A DNA stretch of 37,724 nucleotides from Candidatus Saganbacteria bacterium (GTDB taxonomy: Bacteria; Margulisbacteria; WOR-1; XYC2-FULL-46-14; XYC2-FULL-37-10), in contig JACRPL010000021.1 of assembly GCA_016223245.1 (NCBI GenBank), positions 1-37,724 of the forward strand, given 5' to 3'. Made by a program: the position numbers and the translations under genes. The notes under the pieces were generated by a model. It ran no database searches. It saw only the letters and a list, made by a program, of their open reading frames with translations, and was not told the DNA's origin. Positions 7,490 to 15,333 of the stretch are shown here, in pieces; the stretch's first letter is position 1, and each line of letters starts with the position of its first letter.

Positions 7490-9132
7490 ATGCAAACTCA
7501 TCCTACGGTTTTGAGGGGCCCAGTTTCCCAAGCTTCATTTCGTGAGGCAATGGCTCGCGTTCCTCAAGTTAGGGTGGACCAAGGCAAGGGCTAATCAGAA
7601 CCGCACGGTCAACAGCTGCGAATATTGCCGGTTCAATCTTTAACGATTGCGTAGTTGGAAGGACAACTGTAGCAATTGAAAGGGCTACCCTAACACTTAT
7701 GGGTGTTGACGGGGCAAAGTTTTATGTGCCTCACACAAAAGCAATAGTCGATGCGGCAATGCGTGAAGGAAAAGAGAAACTTTCTGGCGGGATTTTTCGT
7801 CCATTTGTTAATGCGATGATTGCAAAAGGATTTGAAGATGTCCAAATGTTTGCGGATAGCCTTGTAAGCGGTGAAAATGTTTCGGATGTGACGGCCGTTC
7901 CTTCTCAAGATGAAGCAAAGGTTCTTGCGCTTATGGACCGGATAACGAGTGATGCAATGTCTCGTTTGGATGGCGCGATTGCCCTAAGAGCAAAAAATCG
8001 CAGCGAATTGGGAGTAGGCGAGCCGCCATTATTATATTTGATCGTTGCTACCGGTGAAATAAAAGACGATGCCCGTCAAGCAAGGGTTGTTGCAAGAGAA
8101 GGCGCCGATGTAATAGCTGTCATTAGACATTCCGGACAAAGTTTGCTTGACCATTTTCCAGTAGGCATGATCGGCGGCGGCGAAGGCGGAACTTACGCCA
8201 CTCGCGCAAATATGCGGCATTTGAGGGAAGAATTGGATGATGTTGGGCTTGAGCTTGGCCGTTATATACAGCAGACAAATTATGCATCAGGCATGGCAAT
8301 GCCGGAAGTTGCGGCTGTTGCCGTGCAAGAGCGCTTGGATATGCTGCTTTGTGATTCGATGTATGGGATACTTTTTAGGGATATCAATCCGTACCGCACT
8401 TTCTTGGACCAGCATTATTCAAGAATGCTTTGCGCTTATGCGGGAATAACGATAAACACCGGCGAAGATAATTATCTAACAAACGCCGATGCCGTTGCAT
8501 TTGCGCATACGGTTTACGCGTCCAATTTTATGAACGAACAGCTTGCGCTTTTGGCCCATTTACCTCCATATTTAATGGGATTAGGGCATGCTTACGAGAT
8601 AGATCCGAAAGTTGAAAATCATTATTTGCTTCAATTGTCGGAAGCGCTTCTTTCGCGCCAACTATTCCCTGACCATCCGTTAAAATATATGCCTCCGACC
8701 AAACATATCGGAGCCGATATGTTATTTGCGCATGTCCACAACGTTGGATTTAATAAAGTCGCATGGTTGACCGCGCAAACGATATTGCTTTTAGGGATAA
8801 TGTCGGAAGGCGTCAGAACTCCTCATCTTGAAGAACGGCTTGATTCTATTCGCAGCGCGAGATTAGCTTTTAATGGAGCTCACGATGAGGGTTCTGTTAT
8901 CAGGACCGATGGAACTATTTTGGAAACACGGGCACAAGAAGTATTGGCAAATACTGTTCGATTTCTTGCGGAAGTTGAACGCGATGGGATCCTGCCTTCA
9001 ATTGAGGCAGGCAAGTTTGCGGAAATGAGACGTTCACTAACAGGCGGCCATGGTTACGATGGCGTTATCACTAGATCTGCCAGTTACGAGAACCCAATAT
9101 TTGCAACGATCGAAGAGAGGTTGATAAAATGA
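7490..9132 (+). CDS. kamD: Lysine 5,6-aminomutase alpha subunit, frameshifted near the 5' end
   Basis: KamD with KamE moves the terminal amino group of beta-lysine from C6 to C5, using adenosylcobalamin and PLP. Family-like stretches include TTVAIERATLTLMGVDG, GADVIAVIRHSGQSLLDH, INTGEDNYLTNADA and PLKYMPPTKH. The expected start is the ATG at 7490 with AAGGAG before it, but that frame stops at 7592-7594 after 34 codons. KamD similarity continues in the -1 frame, open from 7573 to 9132, from about LIRTARSTAANIAG onward. No ATG, GTG or TTG start exists in that frame before 7699, which lies inside the conserved region. One extra base near 7585-7591, for example in the GGG at 7588-7590, would join the parts into about 547 residues. 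The cause may be an assembly error or a real mutation. The stop overlaps kamE by 4 bases. Confidence 0.9.
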
Positions 9133-10277
9133 ATGTAAGGTCCGCAAGATTTTACGCGGCTCGATCCGGGGACAATCTAATGTATGTTAGAGGTAATGTT
9201 GATACTGTGCCCAGAGCTAATTGGCGAATGGCTGTAAGTACGTTGGAAAGTTTAAGGCTGCAAAGGGATGTTTCTGAAGGTCTGAAGATCGATTTAGTAT
9301 CCAGGGGACTCAATTTACATCGCCAGCCGCATGTTTCGCCTGAAGCCTTTGAATCGGCTATTGTCAAAACGATCGGAGAGCTGGATTATAGGCCGAAGTT
9401 TGCGAAAAATGATATTAGAAAATTGCTTAAATTAGCGGACGATCTCTATATTCATAAGGAACAAGTGAGAATGGCTATCGAAGATCTGGTTGCAAGCAAA
9501 GGAGCAAAAGTCTTTAGAGTAGAGGATTTGAGATTATCGCCTGAAGGACTTCATACTTTTTCCGCCCTTGTTGTTATGGAAGGGGAAGCCGACCTTTACG
9601 CGCATAAATTAAGGATCCCACTATTTCCTGTTCTTGAGAAGCCTGAAATTCGTGCCCATATTCGTGAAATATTAGCGGCCGGAACAACATCAGATAAAAA
9701 GCCAGTTTGGGAACCGCTTATAGTTGTGGGTGGAGCTTTAGAGGATGATGCCCATACCGTTGGGATCGACGCAATAATGCAGGCAAAGGGGATACATGGA
9801 TATAAAGGTATGGAAGCTTTAAATGTGGTTGGCGATGCCCGATATATTGAACCGACGAATCTTCTTGCCCAGGTTTCTTGTGAAAGGCTTGTAGAAGAAG
9901 CTATTTCAAGGAAAGCACATATGATATTGGTTTCAAGAATATTAGTTGAAGGGAATCTTTATCTTAGGCATATGGAAAAATTAAATAGCTTGGTTAAAGA
10001 TGCAAAAGCAAGAGGCAGGCTTAGCCAGGATACGGTTATAATTGTCGGCGGGCCGCGGTTAGATGAATTACAAAAAGTTTACGGAAAGGGCGGCTATGAC
10101 CAAATTGCAGCGGTTTTCGGACGTGAGGCCAATGCGGACGAAGTATTAAGTTTTTGGGTTGATATGAAAAACAGGCAGGAAGAAGAAATAAGAAGAGCTA
10201 GTGCTTATACATTGGATAGTGCTCAACAAACAGCTGAAGTACATGTGCGCGTACTTACCGAAAATGCCGACAAATAA
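9129..10277 (+). CDS. kamE: Lysine 5,6-aminomutase beta subunit (cobalamin/PLP-binding)
   Basis: This subunit carries the base-off/His-on cobalamin motif DAHTVGIDAIMQAKG. His209 would be the cobalt ligand and Lys220 the PLP Schiff-base lysine; the spacing of 11 residues equals that of His133 and Lys144 in the clostridial enzyme. A Rossmann-like B12 domain follows (about 195-345, with ILVSRILVE and VIIVGGPR). The 382-residue length exceeds the usual 260 or so, because about 75 extra residues precede the B12 domain and a short Glu/Ala-rich tail follows. The start overlaps kamD by 4 bases, so subunit synthesis is likely coupled. A weak hairpin follows the stop. Confidence 0.95.
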   Translation: MNVRSARFYAARSGDNLMYVRGNVDTVPRANWRMAVSTLESLRLQRDVSEGLKIDLVSRGLNLHRQPHVSPEAFESAIVKTIGELDYRPKFAKNDIRKLLKLADDLYIHKEQVRMAIEDLVASKGAKVFRVEDLRLSPEGLHTFSALVVMEGEADLYAHKLRIPLFPVLEKPEIRAHIREILAAGTTSDKKPVWEPLIVVGGALEDDAHTVGIDAIMQAKGIHGYKGMEALNVVGDARYIEPTNLLAQVSCERLVEEAISRKAHMILVSRILVEGNLYLRHMEKLNSLVKDAKARGRLSQDTVIIVGGPRLDELQKVYGKGGYDQIAAVFGREANADEVLSFWVDMKNRQEEEIRRASAYTLDSAQQTAEVHVRVLTENADK

Positions 10278-10280
10278 AAG

Positions 10281-10304
10281 CTAACCTGGCGGTTAGTTAT
10301 TTTA
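10281..10304 (+). terminator. Weak terminator-like hairpin after kamE
   Basis: CTAACC (10281-10286) pairs with GGTTAG (10291-10296) around TGGC, followed by TTATTTTAT. The stem is short and the T tract interrupted, so this is a plausible but weak end for the lysine operon. Confidence 0.45.
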
Positions 10305-10339
10305 TCGCTTGAACTATCGCTTCTCCAAAAGCTTTGGCA

Positions 10340-10368
10340 TTGACAAATGATCTCCTGTAGGGTATATT
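10340..10368 (+). promoter_or_regulatory. Sigma-70-type promoter of the AbiE pair
   Basis: TTGACA (10340-10345), a 17-base spacer and TATATT (10363-10368) give a near-consensus promoter. Transcription should start near 10375, leaving a leader of about 38 bases with AAGGTGG before the ATG at 10413. Confidence 0.75.
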
Positions 10369-10412
10369 ATTTATAGTTATATGAAATACCCCAATAAAGG
10401 TGGAATATATAA

Positions 10413-11171
10413 ATGAAAATAAAAACACTATCTGAAAAGGAGATCGAGTTGCTGGCACGGCTTGAATATGAGGGAAAAGAGGTCTATACCCGCAAAGAAA
10501 TAACTTCCTTCTGTAAAAATAAGCGAATGGCAAGCTATTTAATAAAGAAGCTATTAGAGAAAAGAAGGATTAAAAAGATCATTAAAAACATTTACATCCT
10601 GATCCCAATGAAGGCGCCCCATGGAAGATGGGCTGTTAATGAATATCTTATAGCAAAAGCCCTGGCTAGAAATGCTAATTATTATATCGGATATGCTCCT
10701 GTTTTTAATTCCTATGGCTTTACAGATCAAATGGCCCAGACGATCTATATAGTTAATGATAAATACTCATCGATGAAAACTATCTTCGGAATTAGATATA
10801 AACTAATGAAAGTGCTGCCAAACCGGCTTTATGGGCTGGAGAAACGCAAGATAGGGAAAGAAGAAGTTGCGTTTTCTATAAAGGAAAGGGCAATGATCGA
10901 TGTCTTTGAGTTTTATAGCGCCAAAAAAGCCTATCAGATATTAAAAGATCAATTTAATACGATCGATAAGGATATATTTATTGATTATTTATCTAAATAT
11001 CCAGTCCAGATCATTCGTAGGCGGATCGGCTATTTTATGGGCCAATTAGGCGCAAATAAAAAAATGTTGAATAAAATAAACATCGGGAAAAAAGGCTATT
11101 CTCCGCTTTTTGATAATTGTCCGAAAAAAGGAAGGATAAACAGCAAATGGAGGATCATTATCAATGGATAA
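10413..11171 (+). CDS. AbiEi-type antitoxin / transcriptional regulator
   Basis: The 252-residue protein has an N-terminal winged-helix-like part (about 1-65, LSEKEIELLARLEYEGKEVY...) followed by the AbiEi-like region containing YYIGYAPVFNSYGFTDQMA. In characterised type IV AbiE systems the AbiEi protein represses its own promoter and counters the AbiEii nucleotidyltransferase toxin. The gene has its own near-consensus promoter and overlaps the toxin gene by 8 bases. Assignment rests on the pattern and on the neighbour; a lone transcriptional regulator would be the alternative. Confidence 0.8.
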   Translation: MKIKTLSEKEIELLARLEYEGKEVYTRKEITSFCKNKRMASYLIKKLLEKRRIKKIIKNIYILIPMKAPHGRWAVNEYLIAKALARNANYYIGYAPVFNSYGFTDQMAQTIYIVNDKYSSMKTIFGIRYKLMKVLPNRLYGLEKRKIGKEEVAFSIKERAMIDVFEFYSAKKAYQILKDQFNTIDKDIFIDYLSKYPVQIIRRRIGYFMGQLGANKKMLNKINIGKKGYSPLFDNCPKKGRINSKWRIIING

Positions 11172-12024
11172 GGATGAACTATCAAAAATATTGCATGCCA
11201 TAACCCATGAACACAATTTCAGGATGGAGATATTGGAAAAGGATTATTATTTAACGGTCATTTTAAATAACTTGCACGACCGTTTGAGCGATAAGCTTGT
11301 ATTCAAAGGCGGAACCCTCTTGAATAAGGTCCATCTGAACTATCATCGCTTAAGCGAAGACCTGGATTTTAGCTATTATGGGGAAGAAGATTTGACCAAG
11401 CGTTCAAATCGGTCGGCCGCTATCGCCCCTATAAAAGAAAAAATGCCGGGATTTTTAAGCTCTCTGGATTTAAGGAGCGACAAGCCAAAAGGGGAAGGAT
11501 TCAACAGCTCCAAACAATACGTATTTAATGCCTTTTATCCTTCTGTTATAACAAATAAGGAGGGAAACATAAAAATTGAGATATCTCTAAGGCAAAAGCC
11601 GTACGATCGGCCTGCCTATAATGTGGTCCACCACTTTTATAAAGACCCTTTTACCGGCCGAAACCTGATCCCCGAAAACAAAATATTGTCGCTTTCTTTG
11701 GATGAAGCGGTCGCGGAAAAACTAAAAGCCGCGATCACCAGGAAAGACCCTGTAATACGCGATTATTACGATCTGTGGCATATAGCTGAAGCCGGATTCG
11801 ATTTCCACAAACGCCATTTTTTGGAACTATTCAAAAAGAAACTCAAAGACGAGGATCATCATGGCGACTTTAAGGATAAGTTTGGCTTGAGCGAAAATAA
11901 GCTTGATTTACTAACTCGACAGGTTGAAACAGATCTAATACCTGTTATTAGAATTGATGAAGTGTTTGACCTTAATAAAGTGTTTAGCCGCTTTAATAAA
12001 ATATTAGGAGCAATAAACTATTGA
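11164..12024 (+). CDS. AbiEii/AbiGii-type nucleotidyltransferase toxin
   Basis: The 286-residue protein shows the DUF1814 nucleotidyltransferase signatures: LVFKGGTLLNKV (KGGT at 48-51) and the metal-binding SEDLDF (Asp66 and Asp68). Later segments fit the family, including SLDEAVAEKLKAA and the DYYDLWHIAEAGF region. In known AbiE pairs this enzyme stops growth by acting on tRNA or nucleotides and may protect the population against phage. The start overlaps abiEi by 8 bases. The gene ends tail to tail with the DJ-1 gene, with a 7-base overlap. Confidence 0.85.
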   Translation: MDKDELSKILHAITHEHNFRMEILEKDYYLTVILNNLHDRLSDKLVFKGGTLLNKVHLNYHRLSEDLDFSYYGEEDLTKRSNRSAAIAPIKEKMPGFLSSLDLRSDKPKGEGFNSSKQYVFNAFYPSVITNKEGNIKIEISLRQKPYDRPAYNVVHHFYKDPFTGRNLIPENKILSLSLDEAVAEKLKAAITRKDPVIRDYYDLWHIAEAGFDFHKRHFLELFKKKLKDEDHHGDFKDKFGLSENKLDLLTRQVETDLIPVIRIDEVFDLNKVFSRFNKILGAINY

Positions 12025-12530
12025 ATTTCAAGTTTCCCCACAACCGCCTCTCCCCACGCTTTCGCGCTTTGAGGGCCGTCTGCAGTAATAATATTCCCAT
12101 CGATCTCGACTGGCTTTCCTCGAAATTCCGCTCCTGAACTTTTGAGCAACTCAACTTCCGACGGGGTGATGGTCGCTTTTTTCCCTTTTAAGAGACCAGC
12201 GTGAGCCAATATTCCAGGAGCCGCGCATATGGCCGCAAGCAATTTATTCTCTGAAATTGTTTCTTTTGCGATCCTTAAGGCATCCGGATCATCGTAAAAG
12301 TCGTATGATCCCGGACCGCCAATGAACACTACCGCATCATAATCTTTTGGATGAACATCTGTTAATTTGATATCAGCGTGAGTTTTCATGCCCAATTTTC
12401 CTGAAGCCGGTCCAATATTTGTCGATGCAGTTACCGTTTTGATCCCCGCTTTTTCCAGAATTTCTTTAGGTTCGATATATTCCTCGTCGCGGAACATGTT
12501 TTGGGCGATTATTAGCACTGCTTTTTTCAT
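12018..12530 (-). CDS. DJ-1/PfpI family protein
   Basis: This 170-residue protein is a class I glutamine-amidotransferase-like DJ-1/PfpI member. The nucleophile elbow is AAICAAPG with Cys102, and VVFIGGPGSYDFYDD precedes it. Family members include deglycases, chaperones and proteases, so the exact reaction cannot be named. The start codon overlaps the stop of the upstream site-2 protease gene (ATGA), so it is the third gene of a minus-strand operon. The length is normal for the family. Confidence 0.88.
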   Translation of the reverse strand: MKKAVLIIAQNMFRDEEYIEPKEILEKAGIKTVTASTNIGPASGKLGMKTHADIKLTDVHPKDYDAVVFIGGPGSYDFYDDPDALRIAKETISENKLLAAICAAPGILAHAGLLKGKKATITPSEVELLKSSGAEFRGKPVEIDGNIITADGPQSAKAWGEAVVGKLEIQ

Positions 12531-13654
12531 GATCGGTCAGCTTCCTCCTTGTATTTAAAAAGCCTGATGATATCTTTATGGGAAATGATGCCGACAAGTT
12601 TCTCGTCTTCTACGACCAATAATCTTCCGATGTCATTGTGGGCAAGCTCTGTCAGCGCTTCCTCGATAGCTTTTTCCTCGTTAATTATCATATTGCTTTC
12701 AAGTTTAATTAAAATATCATTAACGGTCTTATTGTCCCATTCTTCCTTAGGGACATCTTTCGTGTCATGGAATGTCACGATCCCAAGCAATGCCCCGTCT
12801 TTTATGACAGGAAAACAATTGTGCCTGTACTTGAAAAAATAAGTATCTATCAGGTTTTTTATGGAAATACCGGATGGAACGGATATGACATTGGCAGACA
12901 TTATATCCTTGACTTTTATTCCGCTGAAAGCCCTTTTCATTACAAGGGACCTGTAGCTTAGGTCGGCCGCTTCAAGCAGAAAAAATCCCAAGAATATGAA
13001 CCAAACGCCCGAAACAATGCTTCCCGTTATTAAACCCAAGAAACCTAGGCCCATAAGCAATGACGCGAATATTTTTCCAAGCCCCGCCGCGATCCTTGTG
13101 GCCTTTTTTTGGCTTTTTAAAAAATGCCAGAGAACAGCGCGGAAGACTCTTCCACCGTCAAGAGGGAAGGCCGGAACGATATTGAAAATAGCTATTGCAA
13201 TATTGAAAAACGATAAATAATCGGTTATAGCTATAGCGACCGGCACAAATGACAGGAATTTAAAAACGTATGACAACAATAAAAAGAACAAGGAGAGGGC
13301 AATGCTCATAAGCGGCCCCGCTATCGCCATTTTGAATTCAACTTTTGGCGATTGGGGCTCTTTTTCCATGTGCGCAACGCCTCCAAATACAAATAAAGTG
13401 ATCCCGGCGATCGGAAGCTCGTTCGTTCTTGCGACTACGGAATGTGAGAGCTCGTGCAGAATAAGGCAAATAAAGAGAAGGAGGGCGGAAACTATCCCCA
13501 TCAGCAAGTATATTATGGAAGGCATCCCGGGAAGCTCCATTGGGAAATAACCGAATGATAGGGTGTATACAACTAGGCCAAGGATAATGAACCAGCTTAT
13601 ATTTATTTCCAAAGGAATGCCGAGGACCGAGAAAAGTTTGAAGGACCGCCTCAT
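12527..13654 (-). CDS. Site-2 protease (M50 metalloprotease) with two CBS domains
   Basis: The membrane protease has the zinc motif HELSH (67-71) and the second motif PLDGGR (Asp166), each in a hydrophobic segment, with about six membrane spans before residue 235. Two CBS domains follow (about 247-300 and 308-366), which in related proteases bind adenine nucleotides and control activity. S2P enzymes cut regulators within the membrane; the target here is unknown. The start at 13654 is chosen because its ATG overlaps the upstream stop (ATGA) and gives MRRSFKLFSVLGIPLEI, the usual family start; ten further in-frame residues exist upstream. It shares an operon with the genes on both sides. Confidence 0.9.
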   Translation of the reverse strand: MRRSFKLFSVLGIPLEINISWFIILGLVVYTLSFGYFPMELPGMPSIIYLLMGIVSALLLFICLILHELSHSVVARTNELPIAGITLFVFGGVAHMEKEPQSPKVEFKMAIAGPLMSIALSLFFLLLSYVFKFLSFVPVAIAITDYLSFFNIAIAIFNIVPAFPLDGGRVFRAVLWHFLKSQKKATRIAAGLGKIFASLLMGLGFLGLITGSIVSGVWFIFLGFFLLEAADLSYRSLVMKRAFSGIKVKDIMSANVISVPSGISIKNLIDTYFFKYRHNCFPVIKDGALLGIVTFHDTKDVPKEEWDNKTVNDILIKLESNMIINEEKAIEEALTELAHNDIGRLLVVEDEKLVGIISHKDIIRLFKYKEEADRS

Positions 13655-13902
13655 CTTGCGGCATCCCAAATGTTGTAAAGCCAAAAAAGGACCGTAAAAA
13701 TAATGGTTATCCCAAAGACTATCACAAATAGCCCGCCCGATATCCCAAGCGTGAAATATAAGATCAAGGGGACGCCGAAATAGAAAGCAAGCATTATCTT
13801 AATGCCTTTTTCCGTTTCGCCTTTTAGTATTTGTCCCGAACCGATAAATAATGCCGAAAAAATTACTAGCGCGAAATTTCTGCTCATGTTATACTTTAAC
13901 AT
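13651..13902 (-). CDS. Small membrane protein, TM2-like
   Basis: The product has up to 83 residues with two or three hydrophobic segments and the pattern GSGQILKGETEKGI, which resembles the Gly-rich turn of TM2-type small membrane proteins. The function is unknown. Two starts are possible, at 13902 and 13887 (MSRNF...). Neither has a Shine-Dalgarno sequence, and a minus-strand -10-like box (TAAAGT, 13898-13893, preceded by TGT) would put the transcript start almost on the second one. It heads the operon with the site-2 protease and is divergent from the SLH porin. Confidence 0.65.
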   Translation of the reverse strand: MLKYNMSRNFALVIFSALFIGSGQILKGETEKGIKIMLAFYFGVPLILYFTLGISGGLFVIVFGITIIFTVLFWLYNIWDAAR

Positions 13903-13903
13903 G
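13885..13903. promoter_or_regulatory. Palindrome with overlapping divergent promoters
   Basis: CATGTTA (13885-13891) and TAACATG (13897-13903) are exact inverted repeats around TACTT. The plus strand reads TG-T-TATACT (extended -10, hexamer 13890-13895) for the porin, and the minus strand reads TG-T-TAAAGT for the small membrane protein. The two -10 boxes overlap, so the genes may compete for polymerase or share a regulator. Confidence 0.45.
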
Positions 13904-13905
13904 AA

Positions 13906-15321
13906 ATGAGGAAAAATTCTGCAATATTTTTATTATTTATAGCGTTCATGCTTTTTGCGGGTAGATCGCTTGCGCAGGTTAAGTTCACGGACGTTCCCAC
14001 CGACCACTGGTCCGCAAAATCGGTTTACGACCTTGTAAAAATGGGCATAACCCAAGGATACCCGGACAATACTTTTCGCGGGAACAAAAATATTACACGC
14101 TACGAGACCGCGCTGTTCCTTTCAAAGCTTGCCGAAAAACTTGGCGGGATCGATTTCCCCCAATTAAAGATCGACTTGTCCAATCTTAAGACTGATATAG
14201 CCGGCATAAAACAAGCGCAAAATGTTCCAATTTCCGGCGATTTCGAGCTTTCAGGGCTTGCGCCAAATGTTTTAACGACAAAAGGTATCGTTGTTCCCAG
14301 GGGACCGATCATGAATTACAGATTGCGAACTGATCTGAAAAAAGATCTAGGGCAGGGAGCTTCTTTGGATATTGGTTTTGACACATTGGATTCAGGTTAT
14401 AATGGCGGGACTCGCGAGTTATCGTCGCAAATGCTTAGCATGCGAGGGTCTTTGATCATTAATCCCGTGGACATCGGGTTATCCGATCTTGGCGCTCCGA
14501 TAAATTTAGACCTTAGTGTTGGGCCGGGACCTATCCAGCATACGGACCAATCGGGCGCATTGCCGTCGTTGAACGGATATACTTACGATAAACCTTATTC
14601 CGGTTTGAGTATTTCAACAAAAATTTGGGGAGTAGTGATTTCAGGCTCCTACTACCAGATATTAAAAAATTTGGCGGGACAAAGCTTGGCGAGCCTTGTT
14701 AAAAGCAATTTAACCTATGACCTCCAGAATGTTTTTCTTTTTGGCGGGCTTTCGCTCGAAGTCGAGGGCGATTATTATCTCAAGCATCCATCTTCGGCCG
14801 GAGAACGCGATGTAAGGGCGAATTTTACTTTAATATCCCAGCCAAGGCCAAAAATGACCTTAAAAACTATTTTCAAGATGGGCAGCGGAAGTTCCAACGG
14901 CTGGATGGCGGGGCTTGAGGCGGATTATTTCGATATTTGGAGGACAGGAACAACCCTAAAATTATATGGCTCAAAAATTGGGTCGGAATTCATTCCCGAT
15001 GCATTTGCTCAGGAAGAGTTCAATATCGGCGGATACGATCTTTTCATGAGGCCGCTTGAGGCTTCAACCGTAAATATTGGCGCGCAAATAGGCCAATATA
15101 TTAACGGAAAATTATCTTTGGACGCCAAAACAAGCATAAAACTTTCATCTGATTTCGGATATGGGATCGACAAACCCAGATCGCGCGCAACAGGATCGCT
15201 CGGTTTTAATTATAATATCGCGCCGGCGTCTTTATTGAATGCTTATTATTGCATTGAACAAAATCCTTCGATCCGTGAGACAACTGATTTTGTGTCGATG
15301 AACTTGAAGTATTCGTTTTAG
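13906..15321 (+). CDS. SLH-domain outer-membrane porin
   Basis: The 471-residue protein has a signal peptide (1-23, ending RSLAQ), one SLH domain (about 25-75, FTDVPTDHWSAKSVYDLVKMGITQGYPDNTF split by normal spacing), a short helical linker (about 80-100), and a long beta-strand-rich barrel ending in Phe (LKYSF), typical of outer-membrane insertion. Proteins of this plan (OmpM/Slp types) tie the outer membrane to cell-wall polymers and form channels. No Shine-Dalgarno sequence precedes the ATG, and the extended -10 box at 13890-13895 predicts a leader of only about 4 bases. The lipoprotein gene follows after 12 bases. Confidence 0.88.
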   Translation: MRKNSAIFLLFIAFMLFAGRSLAQVKFTDVPTDHWSAKSVYDLVKMGITQGYPDNTFRGNKNITRYETALFLSKLAEKLGGIDFPQLKIDLSNLKTDIAGIKQAQNVPISGDFELSGLAPNVLTTKGIVVPRGPIMNYRLRTDLKKDLGQGASLDIGFDTLDSGYNGGTRELSSQMLSMRGSLIINPVDIGLSDLGAPINLDLSVGPGPIQHTDQSGALPSLNGYTYDKPYSGLSISTKIWGVVISGSYYQILKNLAGQSLASLVKSNLTYDLQNVFLFGGLSLEVEGDYYLKHPSSAGERDVRANFTLISQPRPKMTLKTIFKMGSGSSNGWMAGLEADYFDIWRTGTTLKLYGSKIGSEFIPDAFAQEEFNIGGYDLFMRPLEASTVNIGAQIGQYINGKLSLDAKTSIKLSSDFGYGIDKPRSRATGSLGFNYNIAPASLLNAYYCIEQNPSIRETTDFVSMNLKYSF

Positions 15322-15333
15322 GAGGAAAATGAT

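Noticed and set aside
7490-7594. Separate 34-codon gene before kamD
   Set aside because: It has a good ribosome site, but its product aligns in place with the missing KamD N-terminus, so it is better read as the 5' part of frameshifted kamD.
7573-7594. Programmed -1 frameshift in kamD
   Set aside because: No X-XXY-YYZ slippery heptamer and no obvious downstream pseudoknot are seen; a lost base in a G run is simpler.
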